A stretch of 64,000 bases of DNA from Paralithodes platypus (GCA_032716605.1 JAVRFV010002319.1:686140-750139), one strand, 5' to 3'. Positions 36,500-48,045 are shown, numbered from the stretch's first letter. Made by a program: numbers and translations. The notes: a model not told the origin generated them from the letters alone.

Positions 36500-37059
36500 T
36501 ATCATCATTTTCACCTCGTTCATTACAAAAACCCTCTCTGAATGGGTTTTTTATTTTATTTTTATTTTTTTGCTATACAGTATGTATGAAGGCGACAAAA
36601 GGAAGGCTACCTGTAACGATTGTCTCCCCGAAAGCAAAAGGAGTGACAGAGAGCCAAATTCAAGGGATGTTAGGGTCAAAATGCCTGGACACACGAAGTT
36701 CACAGCAGTCTAAGTCATAGGATGAAGGAAAGATTGATTGCGGGTAGAGAGTTACAGAGTTCACTTGTTGAGTAGAAGAAAGACTGAGGAAATTTGCTAA
36801 TTCTTGGGTTGCAGAGCAGGACAGGATAAGAGTGGGATTGTGTTTAAAGGCAGGTGCCTCGCACTCGCCACTAAATTTACAATTATAAGGTACACTCGGA
36901 TACCATACTCTGTAGCCCACTTCTAAAAAATCGTGGACCCCCTTTCTTTTCCTTTATGAAATAATAACGATCTGGATTGATTTTGGGATTGAACCTGCTT
37001 TTCAATATATAGTACATATAGTTATATAGTTGATGCATAGACATAATTATATATTCATA
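36500..37059. other. Unassigned AT-rich sequence
   Basis: Nothing recognised. A short plus frame at 36454-36720 and a minus frame at 36660-36920 have no recognisable domain. Confidence 0.5.
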
Positions 37060-37116
37060 AATTAGATGTAAAACAGGTTCCTACACTTACCCACCCTCTT
37101 CAACATCTTGCAGACA

Positions 37117-37331
37117 TTAACGCATTCAATACCGATGACCTATTGTTATTTTTACCTTAGCTACTATTAGAAGATTGTATTCAGTTTAAAAAGGACCTCT
37201 GTTAATTAATAGGCTTCGAACTGTCTCACTTCACCATTTCTACAACCACAGATCCTTTTAAAACTCCACATAATCGTCAAAATATAGATAGAATCAAAGT
37301 AAAAACACGTGGCCATTACAGAAGTGGTTAA
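37117..37331. mobile_element. MITE family C, copy C4, inserted in D4
   Basis: TTAA at 37117-37120 and 37328-37331. The ends TTAACGCATTCAATACCGATGAC and ..GTGGCCATTACAGAAGTGGTTAA are degenerate family C termini. Internal CAGTTTAAAAAGGACCT and GATCCTTTTAAAACTCC blocks are inverted copies. Confidence 0.75.
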
Positions 37332-38285
37332 CCCTTTCACGTTTTTATGACGCAGAGGTTGCCAGATTAGCAATAATAAATAGAGTTCTCTCACTCTTAT
37401 AATTACCTCTCCAAAATTAGTTTTCTGCCCACAGCTAACTCAAAGACAACTGCAGAGGTTGAAGTAACTAAACTAAAGGTTTCTAAATACCCCTGATGGT
37501 AACAAAGGCTTTAAAGTATCCCCAATAGGCTCAACACAGCTAACTCAAAGACAACTGCAGAGGTTGAAGTAACTAAACTAAAGGTTTCTAAATACCCCTG
37601 GTAACAAAGGCTTTAAAGTATCCCCAATAGGCTCAACACAGCTAACTCAAAGACAACTGCAGAGGTTGAAGTAACTAAACTAAAGGTTTCTAAATACCCC
37701 TGATGGTAACAAAGGCTTTAAAGTATCCCCAATAGGCTCAACACAGCTAACTCAAAGACAACTGCAGAGGTTGAAGTAACTAAACTAAAGGTTTCTAAAT
37801 ACCCCTGATGGTAACAAAGGCTTCCCAATAGGCTCAACACAGCTAACTCAAAGACAACTGCAGAGGTTGAAGTAACTAAACTAAAGGTTTCTAAATACCC
37901 CTGATGGTAACAAAGGCTTTAAAGTATCCCCAATAGGCTCAACACAGCTAACTCAAAGACAACTGCAGAGGTTGAAGTAACTAAACTAAAGGTTTCTAAA
38001 TACCCCTGATGGTAACAAAGGTTTTAAAGTATCCCTAATAGGCTCAACACAGCTAACTCAAAGACAACTGCAGAGGTTGAAGTAACTAAACTAAAGGTTT
38101 ATAAATACCCCTGATGGTAACAAAGGCTTTAAAGTATCCCCAATAGGCTCAACACAGCTAACTCAAAGACAACTGCAGAGGTTGAAGTAACTAAACTAAA
38201 GGTTTCTAAATACCCCTGATGGTAACAAAGGCTTTAAAGTATCCCCAATAGGCTCAAAATTGCGTCAAGAACGTGAGAGGGTTAA
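37328..38285. mobile_element. S1: TTAA-flanked MITE carrying a 107-bp satellite
   Basis: Ends are TTAACCCTTTCACG..TATGACGCA and TTGCGTCAAGAACGTGAGAGGGTTAA, an imperfect terminal inverted repeat of about 25 bp, with TTAA on both sides (37328-37331, 38282-38285). Inside are about 100 bp of unique sequence and then 8 monomers of about 107 bp. The same structure recurs inverted at 58201-59472. CCCTTT ends and TTAA targets are typical of piggyBac-type elements; no transposase is present. Confidence 0.85.
37430..38258. repeat. 107-bp satellite inside S1, 8 monomers
   Basis: Monomer CAGCTAACTCAAAGACAACT..GAAGTAACTAAACTAAAGG..CCCCAATAGGCTCAACA. One monomer lacks ATG in CTGATGGTAAC and one lacks about 9 bp (AAAGGCTTCCCAATAGG). 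Confidence 0.97.
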
Positions 38286-38363
38286 TACAACACAGAACGA
38301 GCCAAACGTAATGCCAGGTGAGACACGACTTATTAGCGCTACCGTACTTTAAAATATCCGTAG

Positions 38364-39404
38364 TGTTGTGGAGAGGCTAAGGGCAGGTAGGTCGTTGCCA
38401 GGTGAGACACAACTTATTAGCGCTACCGTACTATACAATAACCTTAGTGTTGTGGAGAGGCTAAGGGCAGGTAGGTCGTTGCCAGGTGAGACACAACTTA
38501 TTAGCGCTACCGTACTATACAATAACCTTAGTGTTGTGGAGAGGCTAAGGGCAGGTAGGTCGTTGCCAGGTGAGACACAACTTATTAGCGCTACCGTACT
38601 ATACAATAACCTTAGTGTTGTGGAGAGGCTAAGGGCAGGTAGGTCGTTGCCAGGTGAGACACAACTTATTAGCGCTACCGTACTATACAATAACCTTAGT
38701 GTTGTGGAGAGGCTAAGGGCAGGTAGGTCGTTGCCAGGTGAGACACAACTTATTAGCGCTACCGTACTATACAATAACCTTAGTGTTGTGGAGAGGCTAA
38801 GGGCAGGTAGGTCGTTGCCAGGTGAGACACAACTTATTAGCGCTACCGTACTATACAATAACCTTAGTGTTGTGGAGAGGCTAAGGGCAGGTAGGTCGTT
38901 GCCAGGTGAGACACAACTTATTAGCGCTACCGTACTATACAATAACCTTAGTGTTGTGGAGAGGCTAAGGGCAGGTAGGTCGTTGCCAGGTGAGACACAA
39001 CTTATTAGCGCTACCGTACTATACAATAACCTTAGTGTTGTGGAGAGGCTAAGGGCAGGTAGGTCGTTGCCAGGTGAGACACAACTTATTAGCGCTACCG
39101 TACTATACAATAACCTTAGTGTTGTGGAGAGGCTAAGGGCAGGTAGGTCGTTGCCAGGTGAGACACAACTTATTAGCGCTACCGTACTATACAATAACCT
39201 TAGTGTTGTGGAGAGGCTAAGGGCAGGTAGGTCGTTGCCAGGTGAGACACAACTTATTAGCGCTACCGTACTATACAATAACCTTAGTGTTGTGGAGAGG
39301 CTAAGGGCAGGTAGGTCGTTGCCAGGTGAGACACAACTTATTAGCGCTACCGTACTATACAATAACCTTAGTGTTGTGGAGAGGCTAAGGGCAGGTAGGT
39401 CGTT
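38364..39404. repeat. 84-bp satellite, about 12.4 copies
   Basis: Unit GTTGTGGAGAGGCTAAGGGC, AGGTAGGTCGTTGCCAGGTG, AGACACAACTTATTAGCGCT, ACCGTACTATACAATAACCTTAGT. Copies are essentially identical. Since 84 is a multiple of 3, both strands show 360-residue repeated frames (VVERLRAGRSLPGETQL..), which are not genes. One part matches the right end of D4, another the left end of MITE B5. Confidence 0.98.
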
Positions 39405-39715
39405 TTTCTGGTTCCCCTTATCCCTCATGTTTATCCCCATTAGTTTGGAGATACTAAGACGCTCACCCCACTAGTTCGTCGATTTTAAGACCCTTCACCC
39501 CATGTCTTTGTCAATATTAAGATCTTGGGGGCCATTTAGGTGTAAACAAAATCCTGGCGAGCGATAGCGAGCCTGTTATTATAGAGAAATCGGCCTTTGG
39601 CCGGAACATTTTTCTACCGACATATGTACAAATTAATCTGGAAGGGGGATCTTAAGGGTGTTTTTTTAAAGCTTGATGGAGGCCTAGGGAGGAAACCAAA
39701 ATGATATATTTTTAA
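39385..39715 (+). mobile_element. MITE family B, copy B5, fused to the 84-bp array
   Basis: Starts as CTAAGGGCAGGTAGGTCGTT in the last array unit and continues TTTCTGGTTCCCCTTATCCC.. CTTGGGGGCC, GGCGAGCGATAGCGAGCC, CGGCCTTTGGCCGG and TTTTTCTACCGACATATG. The right end is degraded. Confidence 0.75.
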
Positions 39716-39771
39716 ATAGAAAATTAAATAAATTAACAAATAATTATCCTTGGTCAGAGAGTTCCCATATC

Positions 39772-40028
39772 TTAACCCCTTCAGTTCTGGTGCCGTCCTT
39801 GTCGTTAGGATCAATAGATGTGTTGTTACTTGTTTTCCTTTGTACTACCGGTACTTTGTTATATTCTGGCAACTATGAGGCGATTCTATTCAACTTAGGA
39901 AGGACCTCCAGCCATTTAAAAGGCTACCGACTATCTCGTTTAATCCTTTTAGCTACTACACATCCTTCCTAAGCTGCATACAATCGTATAATTGTTGCCA
40001 TTTTGTTAGGTAATAGGCTATGCGTTAA
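39772..40028. mobile_element. MITE family C, copy C7, with a possible CR1 3' stub
   Basis: Left end TTAACCCCTTCAGTTCTGGTGCCGTC. Inner AACTTAGGAAGGACCTCC and CATCCTTCCTAAGCTGC are inverted blocks. Between them about 40 bp (AGATGTGTTGTTACTTGTTT..CCTTTGTACT) resemble the last bases of the CR1 family at 32815-32845. Confidence 0.6.
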
Positions 40029-40326
40029 GTTTGAACTCCTTAGATGAAAGTTTGAATCCTTGGATGATAGTTTGAACTCCTTGGATGAGAGTTTGAACTC
40101 CTTGGATGATAGTTTGAACTCCTTGGATGATAGTTTGAACTCCTTGGATGAGAGTTTGAACTCCTTGGATGAGAGTTTGAACTCCTTGGATGATAGTTTG
40201 AACTCCTTGGATGATAGTTTGAACTCCTTGGATGATAGTTTGAACTCCTTGTATGCAAGTTTGAACTCAGTGGATGAAAGTTTGAATTCCTCGGATGGAA
40301 GTTTGAACTCCTGGGATGAAAATTGA
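40027..40326. repeat. 21-bp minisatellite, about 14 copies
   Basis: Unit TTTGAACTCCTTGGATGATAG with variants. Open frames on both strands are repeat-encoded. Confidence 0.96.
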
Positions 40327-40419
40327 ACTCCTGAGAAAAAAAATCGAACTCCTCGGATGGTACCGATTACCGATTCCCTTGATAGTGGGAACGGGACCAT
40401 CGACAAAAATATACAAATA

Positions 40420-40885
40420 GGAATGCAAATACAAATAAATAACCAAAAACAAAATAACAAAAAAATAACAATGACAAATAAATAACAAATAAATAACTAA
40501 CTAATAAATAACAAAAACAATAACAAATACAAAAAAAACAATAACAATAACTAAATAACAAAAAATAACAAATAAATAACAATAAACTAATAAATAAAAA
40601 ATAAAAAATAAATAACAATAAATAATAACAAAAATAACAAATAAATAACAATAACAAATAAATAACAAAAAATAACAAATAAATAACAATAACTAATAAA
40701 TAACTAAAAATAACAAATAAATAACAAATAAATAACAAATAATAACTACAATACAATAACTAATAATAACAAAAAATAACAATAAATAAATAACTAATAA
40801 ATAATTAATAAATAACAATAACAAATAAATAACAATAAATAACAATAAATAACAATAACTAATAAATAACTAATAAAATAGCGGG
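40420..40885. repeat. (AAATAAC)n low-complexity tract
   Basis: Irregular mixture of AATAAC, AAATAAC and AAC units on the plus strand. Frames here are artefacts. Confidence 0.95.
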
Positions 40886-40932
40886 TGTTCCTATTTAATT
40901 ATGAAATTGGAACTGGAGACTAACTTGATCAT

Positions 40933-41303
40933 TTAAGGGCGGGATGGTTCACTTTTCGGTAGATTTTTTAAATTTATCAATTATTTTTGCTAATTTCCTC
41001 CCTAGACCTCCATCAAACTTAAAAAAAAAAAAAAACATCCATTAAATTCCCCTTCTAGATTAATTTGTACATTTTTCGGTAGAAAAATGTCCAGGCCGGT
41101 TCTTCCAAAATTAGGCTCACTATCGTTCGCCAGGAAAAAAATCGATGCCTAAATAGCACGAAAAGTCTAAATATTGACAAGGAAATGAGGCGAAAGGTCT
41201 TAAAATCGACAAACTAATGGGGAAAACATCTCAAAATCTGAAAACTAATGGGGTTAAACATGATGGAGAAGGGGATCTAGAAAAACGAGCCATCTCCCCT
41301 TAA
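40933..41303 (-). mobile_element. MITE family B, copy B6
   Basis: TTAA at 40933-40936 and 41300-41303, right end GCCATCTCCCCTTAA. Core blocks in minus order are present, but the CCGGCCTTCGGCCGG hairpin is largely deleted (CAGGCCGGTTC). Confidence 0.8.
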
Positions 41304-41464
41304 CATATACTATATTATCTAATACCTATTTGTGTTCGTGTAATGAACATGATAATCGACCCATAAAATAGATCCGGTTATTTATGCATGAATAACGAAC
41401 AAATATAGCCTAGGTGGTTCGCATGTTTTCAGAGTACGTCACTTTTCATGCCTTTTTGGGCGTG

Positions 41465-42235
<771 letters not shown>

Positions 42236-42625
42236 GACAACTACATTGACCCTGTCAGTGAGGGCATATTTCCGTTATAATAGGGCTAACTCAGGCACTC
42301 CTGATTGCTTAAGCAAGTGCCGGAATGAAATGTAACGGTTGCAGCAAAAAAATAGAAGAAATAGCTTTAAAAAGACACCAGAACAAGCTTCGTAGCAATA
42401 TTCCCTAATAATTAGCAATGTCGCGCTACATTTGCCTTTGGCAGCGCTGCATATATCTCGCGAGACATGAAGTAAGACTCAGTGCCGCAGCAGATGTGCC
42501 GGAGAGCGGACAGGGGCCTAACGTGCTCCTGCTCACTCGCATTTGTTTCCACAGGCTTTAATGGGCTTTAAATTGCAGTAAATTGCCATGGTGCTCCTGA
42601 ACGGATCCCGCATTGAAAGGGTTAA
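42236..42625. other. Unassigned segment ending in a TTAACCCTTTC-type motif
   Basis: Ordinary composition, no coding domain. The right end, on the minus strand, reads TTAACCCTTTCAATGCGG, the same kind of terminus as elements C and S, so this may be another TTAA element. A matching left end was not found. Confidence 0.35.
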
Positions 42626-43061
42626 AAATAATATGATGAAGGCATAGGAGGGGTGGGAGAGAAAATATTGACTTAGTCATATATGGTAGGTCAGGGGTTA
42701 ATAAAATATGCTAATAGTATACCGGTATATAAGAAAACAAAGTTGTACAAAACATGATATATAGAGATATAGATAGATAGAAAACAAATTTATAGATATA
42801 GATAAATAGACATATAGATATATTGTATGGAGATATAAGAAAAACGTCGGAACAATGCTAATAAAAGGAAGAGTATTATGAAGCTTGGAGAAAAAAAAAC
42901 ACAATACTGGTGAAATGCCAAAAGAGAAGGGGAAGTGTACACAAAATTAAGATAAAACAAATATTAGTTTGATAAGTCTATAGGCACAGAAGACAGGCCT
43001 GGAAAAGGGGAGTCTATGGGACGACTACATTATACAAAGTAATATTAGGTCGGAAAAAATG

Positions 43062-43099
<38 letters not shown>

Positions 43100-43164
43100 T
43101 ACCGGTATATACGGTACTATATAAATAAAGATGTATGGACAAAGTACAGCGGAAGGAACATTTG
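42626..43164. other. AT-rich sequence with (GATA)-like and (AT)n tracts
   Basis: TAGATA-type repeats at about 42760-42830, (AT)n at 43064-43096. No gene seen. Confidence 0.7.
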
Positions 43165-44196
43165 ATTATAAAAACAATGTAGTCCGAACGCAGTCCGAGA
43201 GATCAAAGCAGTCCGAGCGATCAAAGCAGTCCGAGCGATCAAAGCATTCCAAGCGGTCATAATAATCCGAGCGATCATAGTAGTCCGAGCAATCAAAATA
43301 GTCAGAGCAATCATAGTAGTCCGAGCGATCAAAGTAGTCCGAGCGATCAAAGTACTCAAAGCGGTTACAATCACTCAAAGTGGTCAAATCACTAAACGGT
43401 CAAAGCGGTCACTCTTAGCGGTCAAAGAAGTCTGAGCAGTCAAAGCAGTCCGAGCGGTCACAGCAATCTGAGCGGTCAAAGCAGTCAGAGTGGTCAAAGC
43501 AGTCCAAGCGGTCACAGCAATCCGAGCGGTCACAGCAGTCCGAGCGGTCACAGCAGTCCGAGCGGTCACAGCAATCCGAGCGGTCACAGCAGTCCGAGCG
43601 GTCACAGCAGTCCGACCGGTCAAAGCAGTCCGACCGGTCAAAGCAGTCCGACCGGTCAAAGCAGTCCGACCGGTCAAAGCAGTCCGACCGGTCAAAGCAG
43701 TCCGACCGGTCAAAGCAGTCCGACCGGTCAAAGCAGTCCGACCGGTCAAAGCACTCTGAACGGTCAAAGCAATCCGAGCAGTCAAAGCAATCCGAGCACT
43801 CCGAGCGGTCAAGTAGTCAAAGTAGTCCAAGAGGTCAGAGTAGTTCGAGCTGTCAAAATAGTCCGAGCGGTCAAAGTAGTCAGAGCAATCAAAGTAGACC
43901 GAACAATCAATTACGTAATTCAAGCGATCAAAGTAGTCCGAGAGGTCAAAGTACTCAAAGCGGTCAAAGCAGTCCGAGGTCAAAGCAGTCCGAGCGGTCA
44001 AAGCAGTTCGATTGGTCAAAGTAGTCCGAGCGGTCAAAGCAGTCTGAGCGGTCAAAGCAGTCCGAGAGGTCAAAGCAGTCCGAGTGGTCAGAGCAGTCCG
44101 TGCGTTAAAAGTAGTCCGATCGATCAAAGCAGTCTGAGCGGTCAAAGCAGTACGAGAGGTCAAAGTACAGCGGTCAAAGCATTCCGAACGGTCAAA
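43165..44196. repeat. 18-bp satellite, about 56 copies
   Basis: Unit AGCGGTCAAAGCAGTCCG. Variants are arranged in blocks: a homogeneous CCGACCGGTCAAAGCAGT block at about 43610-43750 and a GGTCACAGCAGTCCGAGC block at about 43500-43610, with diverged units at both edges. Frames on both strands (TARTALT.., KAVRPV..) are repeat-encoded. Confidence 0.96.
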
Positions 44197-44403
44197 GCAG
44201 ACCAAATAAGTGATGTCGCAGCACCTAGTATATTTCGATCAATAATTGGTATCAACACTAAACTATATGAATCGTTTCGTGTGAGATATACAAACATGTT
44301 CCTATCTTTACACACCCTATTCAACATCTGACAGACATTAATACAGCACACAGCGAGCAAAACGTTATGGCAGAGGAGACATGACTTATTTGGCCAACCG
44401 TAC
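44186..44403. mobile_element. MITE family D, copy D3
   Basis: Left end AGACCAAATAAGTGATGTCG; inner GATCAATAATTGGTATCA, ATACAAACATGTTCCTA, CAACATCTGACAGACATTAA; right end GACATGACTTATTTGG. The left terminus merges with the last 18-bp unit. TTAA in GACATTAATACAG is intact here and serves as the empty site for D4. Confidence 0.8.
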
Positions 44404-44419
44404 CTTCCACTCACTTAAG

Positions 44420-45850
44420 CAACTGGAAAGGAATGAGTGGGCAACAGGAGTGGGAAAGAAGCTGAGTGGGATGAGTGAGAAGCAACATGAGGGATTAGAG
44501 GAATGAGTGAGATGGGGGGGATCAGTGGGAAGCAAGATAAGAGGGGTGAGTGGGAAGCAAGATGAGAGGGATGAGTGGGAAGCAAGATGAGAATGATGAG
44601 TAGGAAACAGGATGAGTGGGAAGCAAGATGAGAGGGATGAGTGGGAAGCAAGATGAGAGGAATGAGTGGGAAGCAAGATGAGAGGGATGAGTGGGAAGCA
44701 AGATGAGAGGGATGAGTGGGAAGCAAGATGAGAGGGATGAGTGAAGCAAGATGAAAGGGATGAGTGTGAAGCAAGATGAGGGATTAGTGGGAATCAAGAT
44801 GAGAGGGATGAGTGGGAAGCAAGATGAGAAGGAAGAGTGTGAAGCAAGATGAGAAGGACGAGTGGGAAGTAAGACGAGAGGGATGAGTGGGAAGTGAGAC
44901 AGGAGGGATGAGTGGGAAGTGAGACAAGAGGGATGAGTGGGAAGTGAGACAAGAGGGATGAGTGGGAAGTGAGACAAGAGGGATGAGTGGGAAGTGAGAC
45001 AAGAGGGATGAGTGGGAAGTGAGATGAGAGGGATGAGTGGCAAGTGAGATGAGAGGGATGAGTGGGAAGTGAGACGAGAGGGATGAGTGGGAAGTGAGAC
45101 GAGAGGGATGAGTGGGAAGTGAGACGAGAGGGATGAGTGGGAAGTGAGACAAGAGGGATGAGTGGGAAGAGGGATGAGTGGGAAGTGAGACGAGAGGGAT
45201 GAGTGGGAAGTGAGACGAGAGGGATGAGTAGGAAGTGAGACGAGAGGGATGAGTGGGAAGTGAGATGAGTGGGAAGTGAGATGAGTGGGAAGTGAGATGA
45301 GTGGGAAGTGAGACGAGAGGGATGAGTGGGAAGTGAGACGAGAGGGATGAGTGGGAAGTGAGACAGGAGGGATGAGTGGGAAGTGAGACAGGAGGGATGA
45401 GTGGGAAGTGAGACAGGATGGATGAGTGGGAAGTGAGACAGGAGGGATGAGTGGGAATCACGATGAGAGGGGTGATTGGAAAGGAAGATGAGAGGGATGA
45501 GTGGGAAGTGAGATGGGCGGGAAGTGAGACAGGAGGGATGGGCGGGAAGTGAGACAGGAGGGATGAGTGGGAAGTGAGACAGGAGGGATGAGTGGGAAGT
45601 GATACGAGGGATGTGATACGAGAGGGATGTGATACGAGAGGGATGAGTGGGAAGTGATACAAGAGGGATGAGTGGGAAGTGATACGAGAGGGATGAGTGG
45701 GAATTGAGGCAGGAGGGATGCGTGGGAATTGAGACGAGAGGGATGAGTGGGAAGCGAAAGGAAAGGGATGAATAATAAGCGAGATGAGACGAATGAGTGG
45801 GATGCGAGAGGAGAAGGATGGGTGGAAAGCAAGAGGAAAAACGAATGGGA
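44420..45850. repeat. 24-bp satellite, about 58 copies in two blocks
   Basis: Unit AGAGGGATGAGTGGGAAGTGAGAC. In 44420-44870 most units read AAGCAAGATGAGAGGGATGA; from 44870 on they read AAGTGAGAC(A/G)AGAGGG. Both blocks have internal sub-blocks. Long minus frames (SHFPLIPLVSLPTHP..) are artefacts. Confidence 0.96.
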
Positions 45851-45854
45851 ATTA

Positions 45855-46030
45855 TAAGGAAATCAAGCAACAACAGGTCTGGTGACCCTTCTAGGCTGCT
45901 TGTCCTCCAAAAGACTGAGGATCAATTGTCCAAACAGTGGTTTAGAGTGGGTAAGGGAACATTGGAAAGGGAACTACTGCCCTGGAACTAATGTCCGTGG
46001 CAGGATTAGGAAGTTAGTAGGGGATAGATG
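45855..46030 (-). mobile_element. CR1 3' UTR copy
   Basis: Reverse complement of 32640-32845: CTACTAACTTCC, CAGTAGTTCCCTTTCC, CCCACTCTAAACCACTG and CTGTTGTTGCTTGATTTCC are all present. 5'-truncated, no coding part. Confidence 0.9.
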
Positions 46031-46855
46031 GGTTAGAACGTGAAGGGGGTAGAAGGGAAAGGTGGAAGAACGAGGGGGGGGGGGGGGGGGGGGGGAAAGG
46101 AGGGGGGGGGGGGGTAGGGGGGGGAAAGCAGGGAGGGGGGAGGGAAAGCCAGAAGGAGGAATAGCGGGAAGGATGGTGGGGGCTAGACTTGGCAAGGAAA
46201 GTAGGGGACAAAGGGGGAAGGTGAAAGTAGGGGGAGGGAAGGTGGGGGAGCGTGGAGGGAAGGTAGAAAAGCAGGGGAGGGGGAAGGTGTGCGAACGAGG
46301 AAATGGGGGTTAGTGGGAGAGGTACGGTAGCGAAAGAAATGTGGGGGAAAGTGGCGGAGAAGGTGGGAGGATGGAGGAGGTGAGATGGGGGGATGAAGGA
46401 GGTGAGAAGGGGGAATGGAGGAGGTGAGAAGGTGAAGGGATGGAGGTGAACAAGTGGAGAAGGGAGGTGAGGTGATGGAGGAGGTGAGAAGGTGGGGGAT
46501 GGAGAACAAGTGGAGAAGGGATGAAAGGAGGGGGAGGAAGGTGGAGAGGGGAGGAGGTGAAAAGGTGGAGCGAGGGAGGTGAGGGAGGGAGGGAGGAGGG
46601 AGGAGGGAGGTGAGAAGGCGGAGGAGGGAGGTGAGAAGGCGGAGGAGGGAGGTGAGAATATGGGGGAGGGAGGTGAGAAGGTGAGGGAGGGAGAACAAGT
46701 GGAGAAGGAGTAGGTGAGAAGGTGGGGGAGGGAGGAGGTGAGAAGGAGGGGAAGGGGGGAGGGAGAGGGGGGGGGGAGGGAGGAGGTGAGTAGCAGGGGA
46801 AGGGAGGAGGTGGGGAGGGGGAGAGGGGGGGGGGAAGATGGACAAAGGAGGGAGA
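46031..46855. repeat. G-rich purine tract
   Basis: Long GGGGAGG/GGTGAGAAGG purine sequence with G-runs (two at 46074-46113). Very strong strand asymmetry. It contains irregular GAGGTGAGAAGGNGGAGGAG units. Frames on the minus strand are proline-rich artefacts. Confidence 0.93.
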
Positions 46856-47100
46856 CGTAAGGAATCATGTCATCGCTAGTAAATAAACCTATACCTAACC
46901 TCACCACCTTGACTAGTGCTACCGTTCACACATCATTATCACAAAACCGGCACCAACATAACACTAAATTTTCTTTATCAAAACTCTAATAAAACCAACT
47001 AATTAAATAGTAAACATTATACTGGTTTCCGATAAATAAAAAGTACCGGTATATCACATTTGTATAATTATGACGCCACTTACTACACCGCACAGAATAA
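46856..47100. other. AT-rich, apparently non-repetitive sequence
   Basis: No repeats matched elsewhere in the window. If the promoter at 47109 is real this is the start of intron 1. Confidence 0.4.
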
Positions 47101-47108
47101 TGGCTTAC

Positions 47109-47400
47109 CTTGCGGGAGAGACGCCAAGATGGCTTGTGCAGTCGCCGGCACCCCAACTCCCTCACTCCACCACGGCTTAAGGCGAAGACACTGGGCCCTA
47201 ATTACTCACTCTTCCGGTAGATACAGTCACTCCGCGTAGCTTCCCGTCTTCCGAATTACGCGCACGCACACACAACCGCGAGAAAACACAAAATGCATGA
47301 CAACTTCAGCCGCCGCGTGACCGGCGAGGGTGTCGGGTACTTGCTGAGTGGGTTATGGGGAGGTGGGAGCTGGGTGGCGAGGCGGCAGGGCTGGCAACCA
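47109..47400 (-). promoter_or_regulatory. Candidate host promoter and first exon with splice donor
   Basis: GC- and CpG-rich segment unlike its surroundings, with no repeat matching elsewhere in the window. Reading the minus strand: GCGGCGGCTGAAG, CTACCGGAAGAGTG (ETS-like CCGGAAG), GCCATCTTGGCG (YY1-like), then CCCGCAAG followed by GTAAGCC, a near-consensus donor (exon end 47109). A short upstream frame (MHFVFSRGC..) ends in the segment, so the exon may be 5' UTR. No TATA box at an obvious place. Confidence 0.45.
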
Positions 47401-48045
47401 CTACGTATAATACAGTACACTCCACTAACTCTTTAAAACCATTGTAATATACTTAACTCCGAACTATATACCAATAAACCATTAGGCTCCATTTCATACA
47501 ACATTATATACAAGAGTGATGAAGTGTATATGGATATAATGCATGTGAATTAGTGAGAGTAAATGGCGAGAATGTTGGTACTCGTGTTCCCCAGGACATG
47601 TGCAGAGCAGCAACCAGCCTGGGCGGCGTGCAAGCAAGTGGCATCCCACCATAGGTCACCTGCTAGCATAGATGGCTTGTTAGCATATGCAGTGTGTCAA
47701 TATAGGTGGCATGGCATCCATGGTCGTCTACCAGTATACTATAAATTCATATATATATTTGTTTCACCAACCAACTTTACTTCTTAACTCGATTAATGAA
47801 ATCAACAAATACATGTGGCACTCCAAGGACATAGTGTGCCAGTTTAAAAGGCGTTTCAACATAGCTAGCCTGCTAGAATAGGTAATGTGCCTCATTGTTG
47901 AAAAGCACCACCACTCACTATACCCCTCCTATCCACCATCAAAAACCTCTGACCTTCTTTACTATCGATGGTATTATGTTTTGGGAGCTCTGAAACAACT
48001 AATATGGAAACGGGTAAATTTCCACTTCCTTATATCACCGCTTTT
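47401..48045. other. Low-repeat sequence upstream of the candidate promoter
   Basis: AT-rich sequence without tandem repeats or known elements. An open frame at 47563-47787 lacks a recognisable domain. Confidence 0.4.

Larger units (their letters stand above)
37060..38350. mobile_element. MITE family D, copy D4, split at a TTAA
   Basis: The left part (about 37074-37120: GGTTCCTACACTTACCCACC.. to GACATTAA) and right part (38282-38350: TTAATACAACACAGAACGAG.. ACTTATTAGCGCTACCGTAC) together match the uninterrupted D copies at 44186-44403 and 61656-61873. Two elements (C4 and S1) occupy the TTAA between them. Confidence 0.75.

Noticed and set aside
38349..39474. Frames of about 365 codons on both strands
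   Set aside because: The 84-bp unit is a multiple of three and lacks stops in these frames; no host-like composition or start.
43117..45873. Several long minus-strand frames rich in Ser/Thr/Pro or Thr/Ala/Arg
   Set aside because: Translations of the 18-bp and 24-bp satellites.
47563..47787. Possible coding exon of 74 codons
   Set aside because: No recognisable domain, no splice signals supporting it, and length is within chance.
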